Shown in pieces: positions 12,896-22,141 of a stretch of DNA of 64,000 nucleotides. Each line of letters starts with the position of its first letter. The first letter of the stretch is position 1. Source of the DNA: Patiria miniata (lineage: Eukaryota; Echinodermata; Asteroidea; Valvatida; Asterinidae); NCBI RefSeq assembly GCF_015706575.1, contig NW_024037059.1, forward strand, positions 10,019,730 to 10,083,729, read 5' to 3'. Below the pieces are notes generated by a model. The model made no database searches, was not told the DNA's origin, and worked only from the letters and a program-made list of their open reading frames with translations. Position numbers and translations under genes: made by a program.

Positions 12896-13389
12896 TCATA
12901 TGGTCTCAGTGTCCATATGGTCAGGTTGAGCAATGTACGAATCCCCTGCTTTAATTTCTGATTGTGAAGGCACAACAATGCCCAGCTTTTGAATGAGTCT
13001 ATCTACACCCTGCTCCAGACGATCCATCATGATAGACGTGTTCTTACCCTTCTTCAGGCAGCGATCTAGCCGGTCCCTTAATTCAATCTCAGAGAGCGCT
13101 AAGCCAGACCCGGGGCTAGGCTTTGTCATGTCTCTGCCTTCAGTCAGGTCCGTCTCTACGGGTTTCAAATTGCCCGCAATCATCTTGGGAATCTCCATCG
13201 TATCGGACCTTGTCTCCGAGTCTTTCACTGTCTGTTTTGATGGAAGGCCATCCGATGTGGGGGAGGATTGGTTTTCCCAGGAACCGTCTGGTGGATTAGG
13301 TTGTTGCCCAGCCTCCATGTGAAAGGTTCCAACTCGTGCATCATTTTGTCCAACAGGTGATCGTTTTCTTTGATCCAATCTTTTAAGAA
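12896..13389 (-). CDS. Terminal coding exon of an unidentified gene, coiled-coil-like C-terminus (copy A)
   Basis: Minus-strand open frame of 163 codons ending in TGA at 12896. I start the exon at 13389 because the minus strand just upstream reads as a strong acceptor (pyrimidine-rich, ending TTTGTCTTTGTTAG). The first two exon bases then complete a split codon before LKRLDQRKRSPVG. The middle is Ser/Pro/Asp/Glu-rich and probably disordered. The last third contains ELRDRLDRCLKKG and MMDRLEQGVDRLIQKLGIV, with the heptad-like Leu/Ile spacing of a coiled coil or helical bundle. GC content is higher than in the flanks, and the frame is preserved in copy B. I do not recognise the family. Axonemal or cytoskeletal coiled-coil proteins would be a reasonable place to search. 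Upstream exons should lie at higher coordinates, across the AGCAC array or beyond the gap, and none could be placed. Confidence 0.6.
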
Positions 13390-13898
13390 CTAACAAAGAC
13401 AAAAGCGAATTTTTAATTGACATTTGACTGTATTTGCTGTGCAACGAACTCTGCAACCTGTCCAACCCGCCAATAAACATAGTGAAACTCGCCTAATTAG
13501 AAAACATACAGCTCATTATAATTTAAGGGAAAAATGTATTTGTGGGTGTCACGGCAAAAGTTGAAATATGTTTTACATCGTGGATTAGCAACATGCAACA
13601 TTTAAAATAACAATAAGCCTCTGTACTAATTACGTCACAGTATGTTTACACGTGCACTTTCCCATACGTTCCATTGTCCACTAGTATTATCCCCCGTTAT
13701 CCACGGAGCCAAGAGGCTACTGTATATAACGTCTTGTATATGTCTAGACATGCAGATGTATGCAAGCCGTGCGCCAGCCAATCTTTTTACCAATTATGAC
13801 GTCATTTCATTCCCAAATCAGGACTAAATGGTTTAACTGGTAAATTCAAATGCAGTGTTTTGTAATGTAACACCAGCCGGGAGCATTATAATATCATA

Positions 13899-15032
13899 AG
13901 CACAGCACAGCACAGCACAGCACAGCACAGCACAGCACAGCACAGCACAGCACAGCACAGCACAGCACAGCACAGCACAGCACAGCACAGCACAGCACAG
14001 CACAGCACAGCACAGCACAGCACAGCACAGCACAGCACAGCACAGCACAGCACAGCACAGCACAGCACAGCACAGCACAGCACAGCACAGCACAGCACAG
14101 CACAGCAGCACAGCACAGCACAGCACAGCACAGCACAGCACAGCACAGCACAGCACAGCACAGCACAGCACAGCACAGCACAGCACAGCACAGCACAGCA
14201 CAGCACAGCACAGCACAGCACAGCACAGCACAGCACAGCACAGCACAGCACAGCACAGCACAGCACAGCACAGCACAGCACAGCACAGCACAGCACAGCA
14301 CAGCACAGCACAGCACAGCACAGCACAGCACAGCACAGCACAGCACAGCACAGCACAGCACAGCACAGCACAGCACAGCACAGCACAGCACAGCACAGCA
14401 CAGCACAGCACAGCACAGCACAGCACAGCACAGCACAGCACAGCACAGCACAGCACAGCACAGCACAGCACAGCACAGCACAGCACAGCACAGCACAGCA
14501 CAGCACAGCACAGCACAGCACAGCACAGCACAGCACAGCACAGCACAGCACAGCACAGCACAGCACAGCACAGCACAGCACAGCACAGCACAGCACAGCA
14601 CAGCACAGCACAGCACAGCACAGCACAGCACAGCACAGCACAGCACAGCACAGCACAGCACAGCACAGCACAGCACAGCACAGCACAGCACAGCACAGCA
14701 CAGCACAGCACAGCACAGCACAGCACAGCACAGCACAGCACAGCACAGCACAGCACAGCACACACAGCACAGCACAGCACAGCACAGCACAGCACAGCAC
14801 AGCACAGCACAGCACAGCACAGCACAGCACAGCACAGCACAGCACAGCACAGCACAGCACAGCACAGCACAGCACAGCACAGCACAGCACAGCACAGCAC
14901 AGCACAGCACAGCACAGCACAGCACAGCACAGCACAGCACAGCACAGCACAGCACAGCACAGCACAGCACAGCACAGCACAGCACAGCACAGCACAGCAC
15001 AGCACAGCACAGCACAGCACAGCACAGCACAG
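13899..15032. repeat. Kilobase-long (AGCAC)n pentanucleotide array (copy A)
   Basis: About 1130 bp of AGCAC units, interrupted only by a two-base loss near 14105 and an irregular spot near 14761. With a 5-bp unit all three frames stay open on the minus strand, giving the repeating LCCAV ORFs. These are by-products of the repeat, not proteins. Confidence 0.98.
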
Positions 15033-15221
15033 AATGGTCCATGGATCACCGAGGGAGGCTAGTTTTACTTCACCACGAGATAAAGCATTCAATATTTGTT
15101 TTATAACACTTCACCCACAGATTCTGCTTGATTTTAATATTTTAAATTATTCAAATCTGAACACAGTTGAAATAAACTTCAATTTCAATACAAAATTGGT
15201 GGAAAATGTATTTCTCTCTTA

Positions 15222-15420
15222 AAAACTACCCCTTCACGAAATGTTTGAACCCAAGTCTGCGGCGCGCTCTCTTTGGAATAATACGCGCTACGCACAACGC
15301 GCAACGCGCACACCAGCATGCATTTGCACACAAATACCACGCCGTGGAAATAGTACTTTGGTTGCTAATGGTATAGTACTTTGGTTGCTATGCGCATAGT
15401 ACTTTTGGCCGTGCACAGAA
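15222..15420 (-). mobile_element. Reverse-oriented MITE fragment (copy A)
   Basis: 15222-15345 is the reverse complement of about 15820-15945 inside the MITE at 15689-16025, including the GC-rich stretch with AATACGCGCTACGC. It is followed by two tandem AGTACTTTGGTTGCTA phrases. Together with the next element it makes a head-to-head pair flanking the AGCAT array. Copy B equivalent: about 60183-60381. Confidence 0.75.
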
Positions 15421-15500
15421 AGAAAGCAAAATTAGAAAGTGACATGTGACTCGCTCTCGGCCAATCAAGACACAGAATCTGTGGGTGAGGTGTTATACAT

Positions 15501-15688
15501 AGCATAGCATAGCATAGCATAGCATAGCATAGCATAGCATAGCATAGCATAGCATAGCATAGCATAGCATAGCATAGCATAGCATAGCATAGCATAGCAT
15601 AGCATAGCATAGCATAGCATATCATAGCATATCATATCCTATCCTATCCTATTATATCATATCATATCATATCTCATATCATATCATA
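15501..15688. repeat. (AGCAT)n grading into ATATC/ATCCT pentamers (copy A)
   Basis: Pure AGCAT units to about 15620, then mixed ATCAT, ATCCT and ATATC units. The pentamers differ from each other and from the nearby AGCAC by one or two substitutions, suggesting one array changing unit by mutation and spread. Confidence 0.95.
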
Positions 15689-16025
15689 TTTTATACAACA
15701 CCTGAATAAATCCCCGTCATCTGATTGGTGAATTGTAGATCACGTGACATATTATTATTCGGTATAAAGCACGGTGCGACCATGCGTTATACCCATGCGT
15801 TATACCGTTTCACTTTGCGCTTGTTCCATGACGCGGTATTTGCGTGCAAAATGCATGCTGGTGTGCGCGTTCAGCGTAGCGCGTATTGTTCCAAAGAGCC
15901 AGCGCTACAGCGTTGGGTTCAAACATTTTCGTGAAGGGGTAGTTCAACATCTTTAAAATCAAAATAAATTGTAGTTTATAATTTACCAATCAAATGACGA
16001 GAATTTATTCAGGTGTTGTATAAAA
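15689..16025. mobile_element. 337-bp MITE with long TIRs (copy A)
   Basis: Left end from 15689 (TTTTATACAACACCTGAATA) is matched in reverse complement by the right end (GAATTTATTCAGGTGTTGTA and on to 16025), with ~45-bp imperfect inverted repeats that include CATCTGATTGGTGAA. No coding capacity. Copy B: 60661-60997. Confidence 0.75.
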
Positions 16026-16188
16026 CAAATAACGAATGTTTTACGTTCGTGCGATGGAAAGAATAATTTCATTCGGTGACAGATTGAATGTTCTATTCCA
16101 CTCGGCTTCGCCTCGTGGAATAGAACATTCAATCTGTCACCTCATGAAATTATTCTTACCATCGCACTCACAAACATTCGTTATTTGT
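16025..16188. repeat. 164-bp near-perfect hairpin (copy A)
   Basis: Arms of about 75 nt pair almost completely. They start ACAAATAACGAATG and end CATTCGTTATTTGT, and the apex is GGAATAG opposite CTATTCC around a short GC-rich loop near 16103-16117. It abuts the MITE on the left and an ATATC array on the right. It could be a small foldback element or the template of a long-hairpin transcript. Copy B: 60997-61160. Confidence 0.85.
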
Positions 16189-16190
16189 AT

Positions 16191-16430
16191 AATATCATAT
16201 CATATCATATCATATATCATATCATATCATATCATATCCTATCATATCATATCATATCATATCCTATCCTATCCTATCATATCATATATCATATCATATC
16301 ATATCATTCATATCCTATCCTAAACTATCCTATCCTATCCTATCCTATCCTATCCTATCCTATCATATCCTATCATATCATATCATATCATATCATATCA
16401 TATCATATCATATCATATATCATAGCATTT
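16191..16430. repeat. (ATATC)n / (ATCCT)n array (copy A)
   Basis: Mixed ATATC and ATCCT pentamers. Copy B counterpart at 61161-61414 has slightly different unit counts. The ORFs reading ISYH are repeat by-products. Confidence 0.95.
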
Positions 16431-16652
16431 GCCGTGGTATATTACATAGACGAACGGTCCACTCAGCACCATATAAGAAAACACACGCGTAAACAAAGTG
16501 TGACGTCATTGGTGCACAGGCTTATTAAAGCGATACTGAACTGACCGTCACAATACGCTTTAACTAATTAGATTACATGTTTTTGTCATTTAAAATTGTC
16601 ATTATGCGCCATTAATTCGGTCCAACTCGGTCACGTGCCCCTGCAAGAATAC

Positions 16653-16905
16653 GCATGGTGGGTCGGTGGGTCGGGGTGGATCGGTGGGTCGGGGTGGGTT
16701 TGTGGGTTTGTGGTTCGGGTAGGGTTGGTGGGTCGATGTGGTGGGTCGGGGTGGGTTGGTGGGTCGATGGGTCGGGGTGATTGCTGGGTAGATGTTGTGG
16801 TCAGGGTGGGTTGGTGGGTCGATGGGTTGGTGGGTCGGGGTTGGTTGCTGGGCCGGGGTGGGTTGGTGGGTTTGAGGGTTGGGTAGGATTGGTGGGTTGA
16901 TGTGT
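16653..16905. repeat. G-rich GGTGGGTCGGGG minisatellite (copy A)
   Basis: Irregular tandem units built from GGTGGGT, CGGGGTGGGTT and CGATG. The plus strand is strongly G-rich, with many runs of three or four G, so G-quadruplex formation is possible. Copy B: 61642-61894, with two or three substitutions. Confidence 0.9.
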
Positions 16906-17689
16906 TTTTTTATCGATTTATTCTAGTTTATTATTAGAAACAAAATATGTTGCACACACAGCATAAATGCTGATAATTACAATATTTACAAAAAAAGCTA
17001 AAGGTTCATACAGTTACAGTTACAGTTAAATTTAAAAGGGAGAAACCAACAAACAGACATGATACAAGGCATAAAATTCACACACCAAAGTTAATAATTT
17101 ACATTCCATAAAAAAGATGATTTTAAAAGATAACAACAGGTAAAAAGTTTAACACAAGCCATTTAGATCACCTGCACAAACACAACCCTTCCCCCCCCCA
17201 AAAAAAAAAATCAAACGAACAAACAAACCCAACAAACAACTAAACAACAAACAGACATGCATTACATGCATAAACATTACACACATCACATTTTACATTA
17301 CATTACATTCCTTTCTGTTACAAATAAATTAAAAGACAACTAACAAACAGACATGATATACAAGGCATACTTTGGTGTGTGTGAATTCACACACACCAAA
17401 GTTTACGTTTACGATCCATACAGATACAAATAGTTTAAAAAGAGAAATTGATAAAAAACAAACAAGCAAGCAACTAACAAACAAGCATTGCAATAACCCA
17501 ACAAATGCACAAATAGTAAAAACGGACTACAGCGGCGAGCCAAATAATAAACCCGAGTAGCCCCCCCCCCCTTCATATTCGCAGGCAGGGCAAAAACCAT
17601 AATATAAATCACTGGAAATATTTTTAAATACATGTACTGTGTACATGTACACGTACTACATGCCCAAATAAATCACTAGTTGATACTAT
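16906..17689. other. A/C-rich region with a partial local duplication and a 34-bp palindrome (copy A)
   Basis: The phrase AACAAACAGACATGATA followed by CAAGGCATA occurs at about 17049 and about 17342, suggesting a diverged ~293-bp tandem duplication. 17369-17402 is a perfect 34-bp palindrome centred on GAATTC. The region lies just beyond the 3' end of the minus-strand LINE and may include its 3' UTR. Copy B: 61895-62666, palindrome at 62358-62391. Confidence 0.6.
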
Positions 17690-18093
17690 TTAATATGCTA
17701 ACTAATGATGGAATGGTGGACTTGTATCTAACGGACCTATACTTAGGAACCTGCATGCCAGTGATGGGATGATCTAAGCTCTCTGCTACACACACGTTCC
17801 CTAAGTGGTGGCAGCATGCCTCTAAATCTATTAGAGTTAAGAAGTTTGTTACCAAACTTAATCAACAGATCCTCCCTCCTAGATTTAAGGGTAGGCAAAC
17901 CAAGCACGCTGAGTACTGCGGTGTAGGAGTCATAGCCATGGCCTAGAATGATACGCACTGCACGTTTCTGTATGTTTTCAATGGCATCACCTTGGCGGAC
18001 ACTAATAGAACTGTGCCAAAACCTGACTAGCATACTCTAAAATGGGCTTATGTAGCAGTGTACACAGCAACCATGTGAGAGGTGGGTATATTA
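17690..18093 (-). pseudogene. LINE reverse transcriptase 3' end, cut by the gap (copy A)
   Basis: Minus-strand sequence matching the C-terminal part of the reverse transcriptase ORF seen whole at 62667-63329. It contains the conserved IENIQKRAVRIILGH block. It breaks at the N gap. Relative to copy B it has at least five single- or double-base indels in about 400 bp (near 17670, 17765, 18017, 18047 and 18056), so the frame is broken. This looks like low-quality contig-end sequence as much as biological decay. Confidence 0.85.
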
Positions 18094-18593
18094 NNNNNNN
18101 NNNNNNNNNNNNNNNNNNNNNNNNNNNNNNNNNNNNNNNNNNNNNNNNNNNNNNNNNNNNNNNNNNNNNNNNNNNNNNNNNNNNNNNNNNNNNNNNNNNN
18201 NNNNNNNNNNNNNNNNNNNNNNNNNNNNNNNNNNNNNNNNNNNNNNNNNNNNNNNNNNNNNNNNNNNNNNNNNNNNNNNNNNNNNNNNNNNNNNNNNNNN
18301 NNNNNNNNNNNNNNNNNNNNNNNNNNNNNNNNNNNNNNNNNNNNNNNNNNNNNNNNNNNNNNNNNNNNNNNNNNNNNNNNNNNNNNNNNNNNNNNNNNNN
18401 NNNNNNNNNNNNNNNNNNNNNNNNNNNNNNNNNNNNNNNNNNNNNNNNNNNNNNNNNNNNNNNNNNNNNNNNNNNNNNNNNNNNNNNNNNNNNNNNNNNN
18501 NNNNNNNNNNNNNNNNNNNNNNNNNNNNNNNNNNNNNNNNNNNNNNNNNNNNNNNNNNNNNNNNNNNNNNNNNNNNNNNNNNNNNNNNNNNNN
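18094..18593. other. Assembly gap (500 N)
   Basis: Exactly 500 N, a round number that suggests a placeholder of unknown true size from scaffolding. The left contig ends inside a LINE reverse transcriptase. The right contig begins inside an inverted unit of the 31-bp minisatellite. Nothing shows that the two sides are neighbours in the genome. Confidence 0.95.
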
Positions 18594-18640
18594 GAGATAC
18601 ATTTTCTCGAAGTTCATTTTTATGAGATATTTTATGAGCA
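18594..18640 (-). repeat. Reverse-oriented unit of the 31-bp minisatellite at the contig edge
   Basis: Read on the minus strand this is CTCATAAAAATGAACTTCG then AGAAAATGTATCTC, close to the 31-bp units that fill 19150-20418 on the plus strand. It begins at the first base after the gap, so an inverted left-hand array may lie in the missing sequence. Confidence 0.7.
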
Positions 18641-19092
18641 CGACAAATTTCTCGTGCGCATGAGATAATTATTTCGTGTGCACGAGATATATGTCGTGCG
18701 CACGAGATAATTATGTCGTGCGCACGAGATATTATGTAGGCGCACGAGATATGTATGTCTATGTTGGGCACGAGATATTATGTCGTGCGCACGAGTATTA
18801 AATCGTGCGCACGAGGTATTATGTCGTGCGCATGAGATATTATGTCGTGCGCACGAGGTAAAAAATAATTTTGGATGTCCCTTTAGGGGCTCCGTAACTG
18901 ACACGCTGCTTTCGTTACACACAAACTCGTCCGCTGCACATGCAGCAAGCTCCGTTAATACTTATTATTATCTCGTGCGCACGAGATATATGTCGTGCGC
19001 ACGAGACATATGTCGTGCGCACGAGATATATGTGTGCACGTGATAATTATCTCGTGCGCACGAGATACTATGTCGTGCGCACGAGATAAAAA
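18641..19092. repeat. Array of TCGTGCGCACGA palindromes
   Basis: About ten exact copies of the 12-bp palindrome TCGTGCGCACGA plus several variants, mostly about 20 bp apart and joined by GATATATG or GATAATTATG. The array is split at 18862-18963 by unrelated sequence. The phrase AAATAATTTTGGATGTC followed by TTTAGGGGCTCCGTAAC occurs at ~18866 and again at ~19093, closing each block. Confidence 0.9.
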
Positions 19093-19141
19093 AATAATTT
19101 TGGATGTCACTTTAGGGGCTCCGTAACTTCATAAAACTCCG

Positions 19142-20418
19142 TAACTCCGTAAAATATAACTCATAAAAACGAACTTGGACAAAATGTATCTCATAAAAAC
19201 GAACTGGGCGAAATATATAACTCATAAAAACGAACTTGGCGAAATATATAACTCATAAAAACGAACTTGGCGAAATATATAACTCATAAAAACGAACTTG
19301 GCGAAAATATAACTCAAAAAACGAACTTGGCGAAATATATAACTCATAAAAACGAACTTGGCGAAATATATAACTCATGAAAACGAACTTGGCCGAAATA
19401 TATCTCATAAAAACGAACTTGGCAAAATGTATCTCATAAAAACGAACTTGGCGAAATATATAACTCATAAAAACGAACTTGCGAAATATATAACTCATAA
19501 AAACGAACTTGGCGAAAAATGTATCTCATAAAAACGAACTTGGCCAAAATGTATCTCATAAAAACGAACTTGGCGAAATATATAACTCATAAAAACGAAC
19601 TTGGCGAAATATATAACTCATAAAAACGAACTTGGCCGAAATATATAACTCATAAAAACGAACTTGGCGAAATATATAACTCATAAAAACGAACTTGGCG
19701 AAATATATAACTCATAAAAACGAACTTGGCGAAATATATAACTCATAAAAACGAACTTGGCGAAATATATAACTCATAAAAACGACCTTGGCGAAATATA
19801 TAACTCATAAAAACGAACTTGGCCAAAATGTATCTCATAAAAACGAACTTGGCGAAATATATAACTCATAAAAACGAACTTGGCGAAATATATAACTCAT
19901 AAAAACGAACTTGGCGAAAATATATAACTTATAAAAACGAACTTGGCCAAAATGTATCTCATAAAAACGAACTTGGCGAAATATAAACTCATAAAAACGA
20001 ACTTGGCGAAATATATAACTCATAAAAACGAACTTGGCGAAATATATAACTCATAAAAACGAACTTGGCGAAATATATAACTCATAAAAACGAACTTGGC
20101 CAAAATGTATCTCATAAAAACGAACTTGGCGAAATATATAACTCATAAAAACGAACTTGGCGAAATATATAACTCATAAAAACGAACTTGGCGAAATATA
20201 TAACTCATAAAAACGAACTTGGCGAAATATATAACTCATAAAAACGAACTTGGCCAAAATGTATCTCATAAAAACGAACTTGGCGAAATATATAACTCAT
20301 AAAAACGAACTTGGCGAAATATATAACTCATAAAACGAACTTGGCGAAATATATAACTCATAAAAACGAACTTGGCGAAATATATAACTCATAAAAACGA
20401 ACTTGGACAAAATATATA
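19142..20418. repeat. 31-bp minisatellite, about 40 units
   Basis: The common unit of 31 bp runs GAACTTGGCG-AAATATATAA-CTCATAAAAAC. A 30-bp variant has CCAAAATGTATCT in place of CGAAATATATAACT. The variant falls near 19543, 19822, 19945, 20099 and 20252. The last intervals (123, 154 and 153 bp) approximate four or five units, a higher-order pattern. Stops occur in plus frames; minus-strand ORFs (repeating FVFMSYIF) are by-products. The array ends at a GGCACTACAGGGCTTTCGTA phrase that resembles the closing phrase at 19093. Confidence 0.95.
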
Positions 20419-21892
20419 CTTGATGGCACTACAGGGCTTTCGTAAGTAGGCCGCATTTTGCTTTCATTATCTTTGCTTAAATTGACGCCGTATGCTCTTC
20501 ATTCCATTTCACTTTGTGGATTGGTGTAATGTTAATTTAAAAAGGAAAGAAACGAATTTAAACAGTGAAAAAAGAGAGTCTCTTAGCGTTAACTGCTGTC
20601 CCAGATTTTTTCGAAATTTAATCGGGCGGTTGCCACTAGTTGTCAGATTGGACGTGTCACGTCGACTCAACCATGGAGAAGGGAAAACAGAACAAACATG
20701 GAGCAATCCTTACAAATCGATCCACAATGGGATAGTTACGTCAATACACAATAAAAGGCAGAATTTCGCAACCATGTTCAAGCTTTTTTCATGTGATATT
20801 TTATTTGTGCCGGGGGGGGGGGGGGGGACACGGAGAGACAGATCTGTCGCTCATTCCTGTCGCAATTCTAAAGAAGATGCATGCGTCTCCTCCGTGACAC
20901 TGGTACAGGGATTACTTGATATTAAAGGTGGTGATTGCTTGCCTATCTGGGGAGATGATAGCTGATAGCGAATCGGCAAACCATGAAAGACGAGATTGTA
21001 ATGTGTGAAGGATATTCAGTTTGCATACGGCAGACCGTGGATGCAGTGGCTGATACGTGTATAGCGTTTGGACTTCCTGCGTTCACGATACACCAATCAG
21101 TGTGTCGGCCTGTCGGATTGTATTTCTTAGATGTGTCTTTTGATTTGCCAGTGTATTACGCACCGAAATCGGTGGCCGCAGTGCCTGACTATAAAAACGG
21201 CCCGTCGTCTATTTTCCCAGCAGTTTTCACGGAGCAGTTCTGAGAAGAGATCTCATGGCCAAGTTCGGATCGGCTTGCACAGACCAAGTTGTGTAAAGGT
21301 ACTGGAAGGCATGTAGGATAGGACATTGAAGCAGATCTGTCAAGCGACCCTTCAGGTGAGATTTCGTTGTACTAGAATATTTCTTCACTTTCTTGAGATG
21401 AATCGCTCGTGCCAATCAACAGTCTATTTTATTAACTAGGTTTAGGGGTCTATGTTGACGTGAGCGAAACATTGAATGGAAAATACTTAACTGTTCTCCA
21501 AGCATAACCATGTTTACATTTGACATTATGTGTGGCGCTTGTGCTAGTGTTCAAGGATAATTATTTTTACTAATTATATTCACCCACGTGCTAGATTAGT
21601 TCTCACCTCCTTAAGAATCAATGTGGGGACCTTTTATGTAGATTTTGAGCACTTGTTTTTGCTCCGTACGAAAATAAAACGCATAAAAGTAAAATAATTT
21701 CCTACCTTATTTAAAGTTGATTGTAACACCGAAAAAAAAATCTTTTCAACACTGTATTACCGCATATACTGCAATATGGCAGAGAGATCGAGTCCGACTC
21801 GAGTCACAATTTAAATTGGCTCTACTCGAGTCTCACCGGATAACTGATTCGACTCGACTTGACTCGAGTCCCTCATCAGAAGACTCGTAATA
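20419..21892. other. Non-coding stretch; G17 run and ACTCGAGT-rich patch
   Basis: A G run at about 20811-20827 and a patch of repeated ACTCGAGT/GACTCGA at about 21790-21880. A 157-codon open frame (20492-20965) crosses the G run and looks like chance. No gene recognised. Confidence 0.5.
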
Positions 21893-21987
21893 ATTAGCTC
21901 CCCTAGGTATTGGAAGTTGATAAACTTCTTCAGGATGCCACGCATCCGGAAATAGTTTGTCAACTTCCTATACCGATGGGAGCTAAT
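21893..21987. repeat. 95-bp imperfect hairpin
   Basis: ATTAGCTCCC and TTGGAAGTTGATAAACT on the left pair with AGTTTGTCAACTTCC and GGGAGCTAAT on the right. The right flank (GAGCTAATATCGACTATTCA) resembles 24757-24776, so this is probably one end of a dispersed repeat. Confidence 0.7.
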
Positions 21988-22141
21988 ATCGACTATTCAC
22001 CCTCAACCATGTAAACTTTTTAAGACAAGGTTTTAAGTGTTTTAAATTGTAGTGTTTTGTTTATTAGAAACTAGTCATCAATTTTTCTGCAAATATCAGT
22101 CAACTCCTCCCCAAATTCATGTCTTAATACTTTTCTTCCAA

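Larger units (their letters stand above)
1..18093. repeat. Large duplicated segment, copy A
   Basis: Whole segment repeats at 44449-63087 in the same orientation. The coordinate offset is 44448 at the start, moves by a few bases through single-base indels, changes at microsatellites, and reaches about 44994 at the end. By eye I found only about ten substitutions outside the repeats, so identity is very high. Differences cluster in homopolymers, GT/G runs and pentamer arrays. The homology continues to the last base before the N gap. Copy A starts at or before the window edge, so its left limit cannot be seen. Confidence 0.97.

Noticed and set aside
13899-15032. Telomere-like array
   Set aside because: The unit AGCAC is not a known telomere repeat, both sides are ordinary interior sequence, and related pentamers nearby explain it as a microsatellite.
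13833-15092. Three overlapping minus-strand ORFs of about 380-420 codons reading LCCAV repeats (also at 58174-59470)
   Set aside because: Any pentanucleotide array without stops is open in all three frames. The ORFs are products of (AGCAC)n, with no start context, domains or conserved flanks.
18042-18771. ORFs of about 200 codons crossing the gap
   Set aside because: They consist of X residues read through 500 N.
19253-20023. Minus-strand ORFs reading FVFMSYIF repeats
   Set aside because: By-products of the 31-bp minisatellite.
20492-20965. 157-codon plus-strand ORF
   Set aside because: It crosses a G17 homopolymer, has no domain or codon pattern, and ends without splice or poly(A) support.
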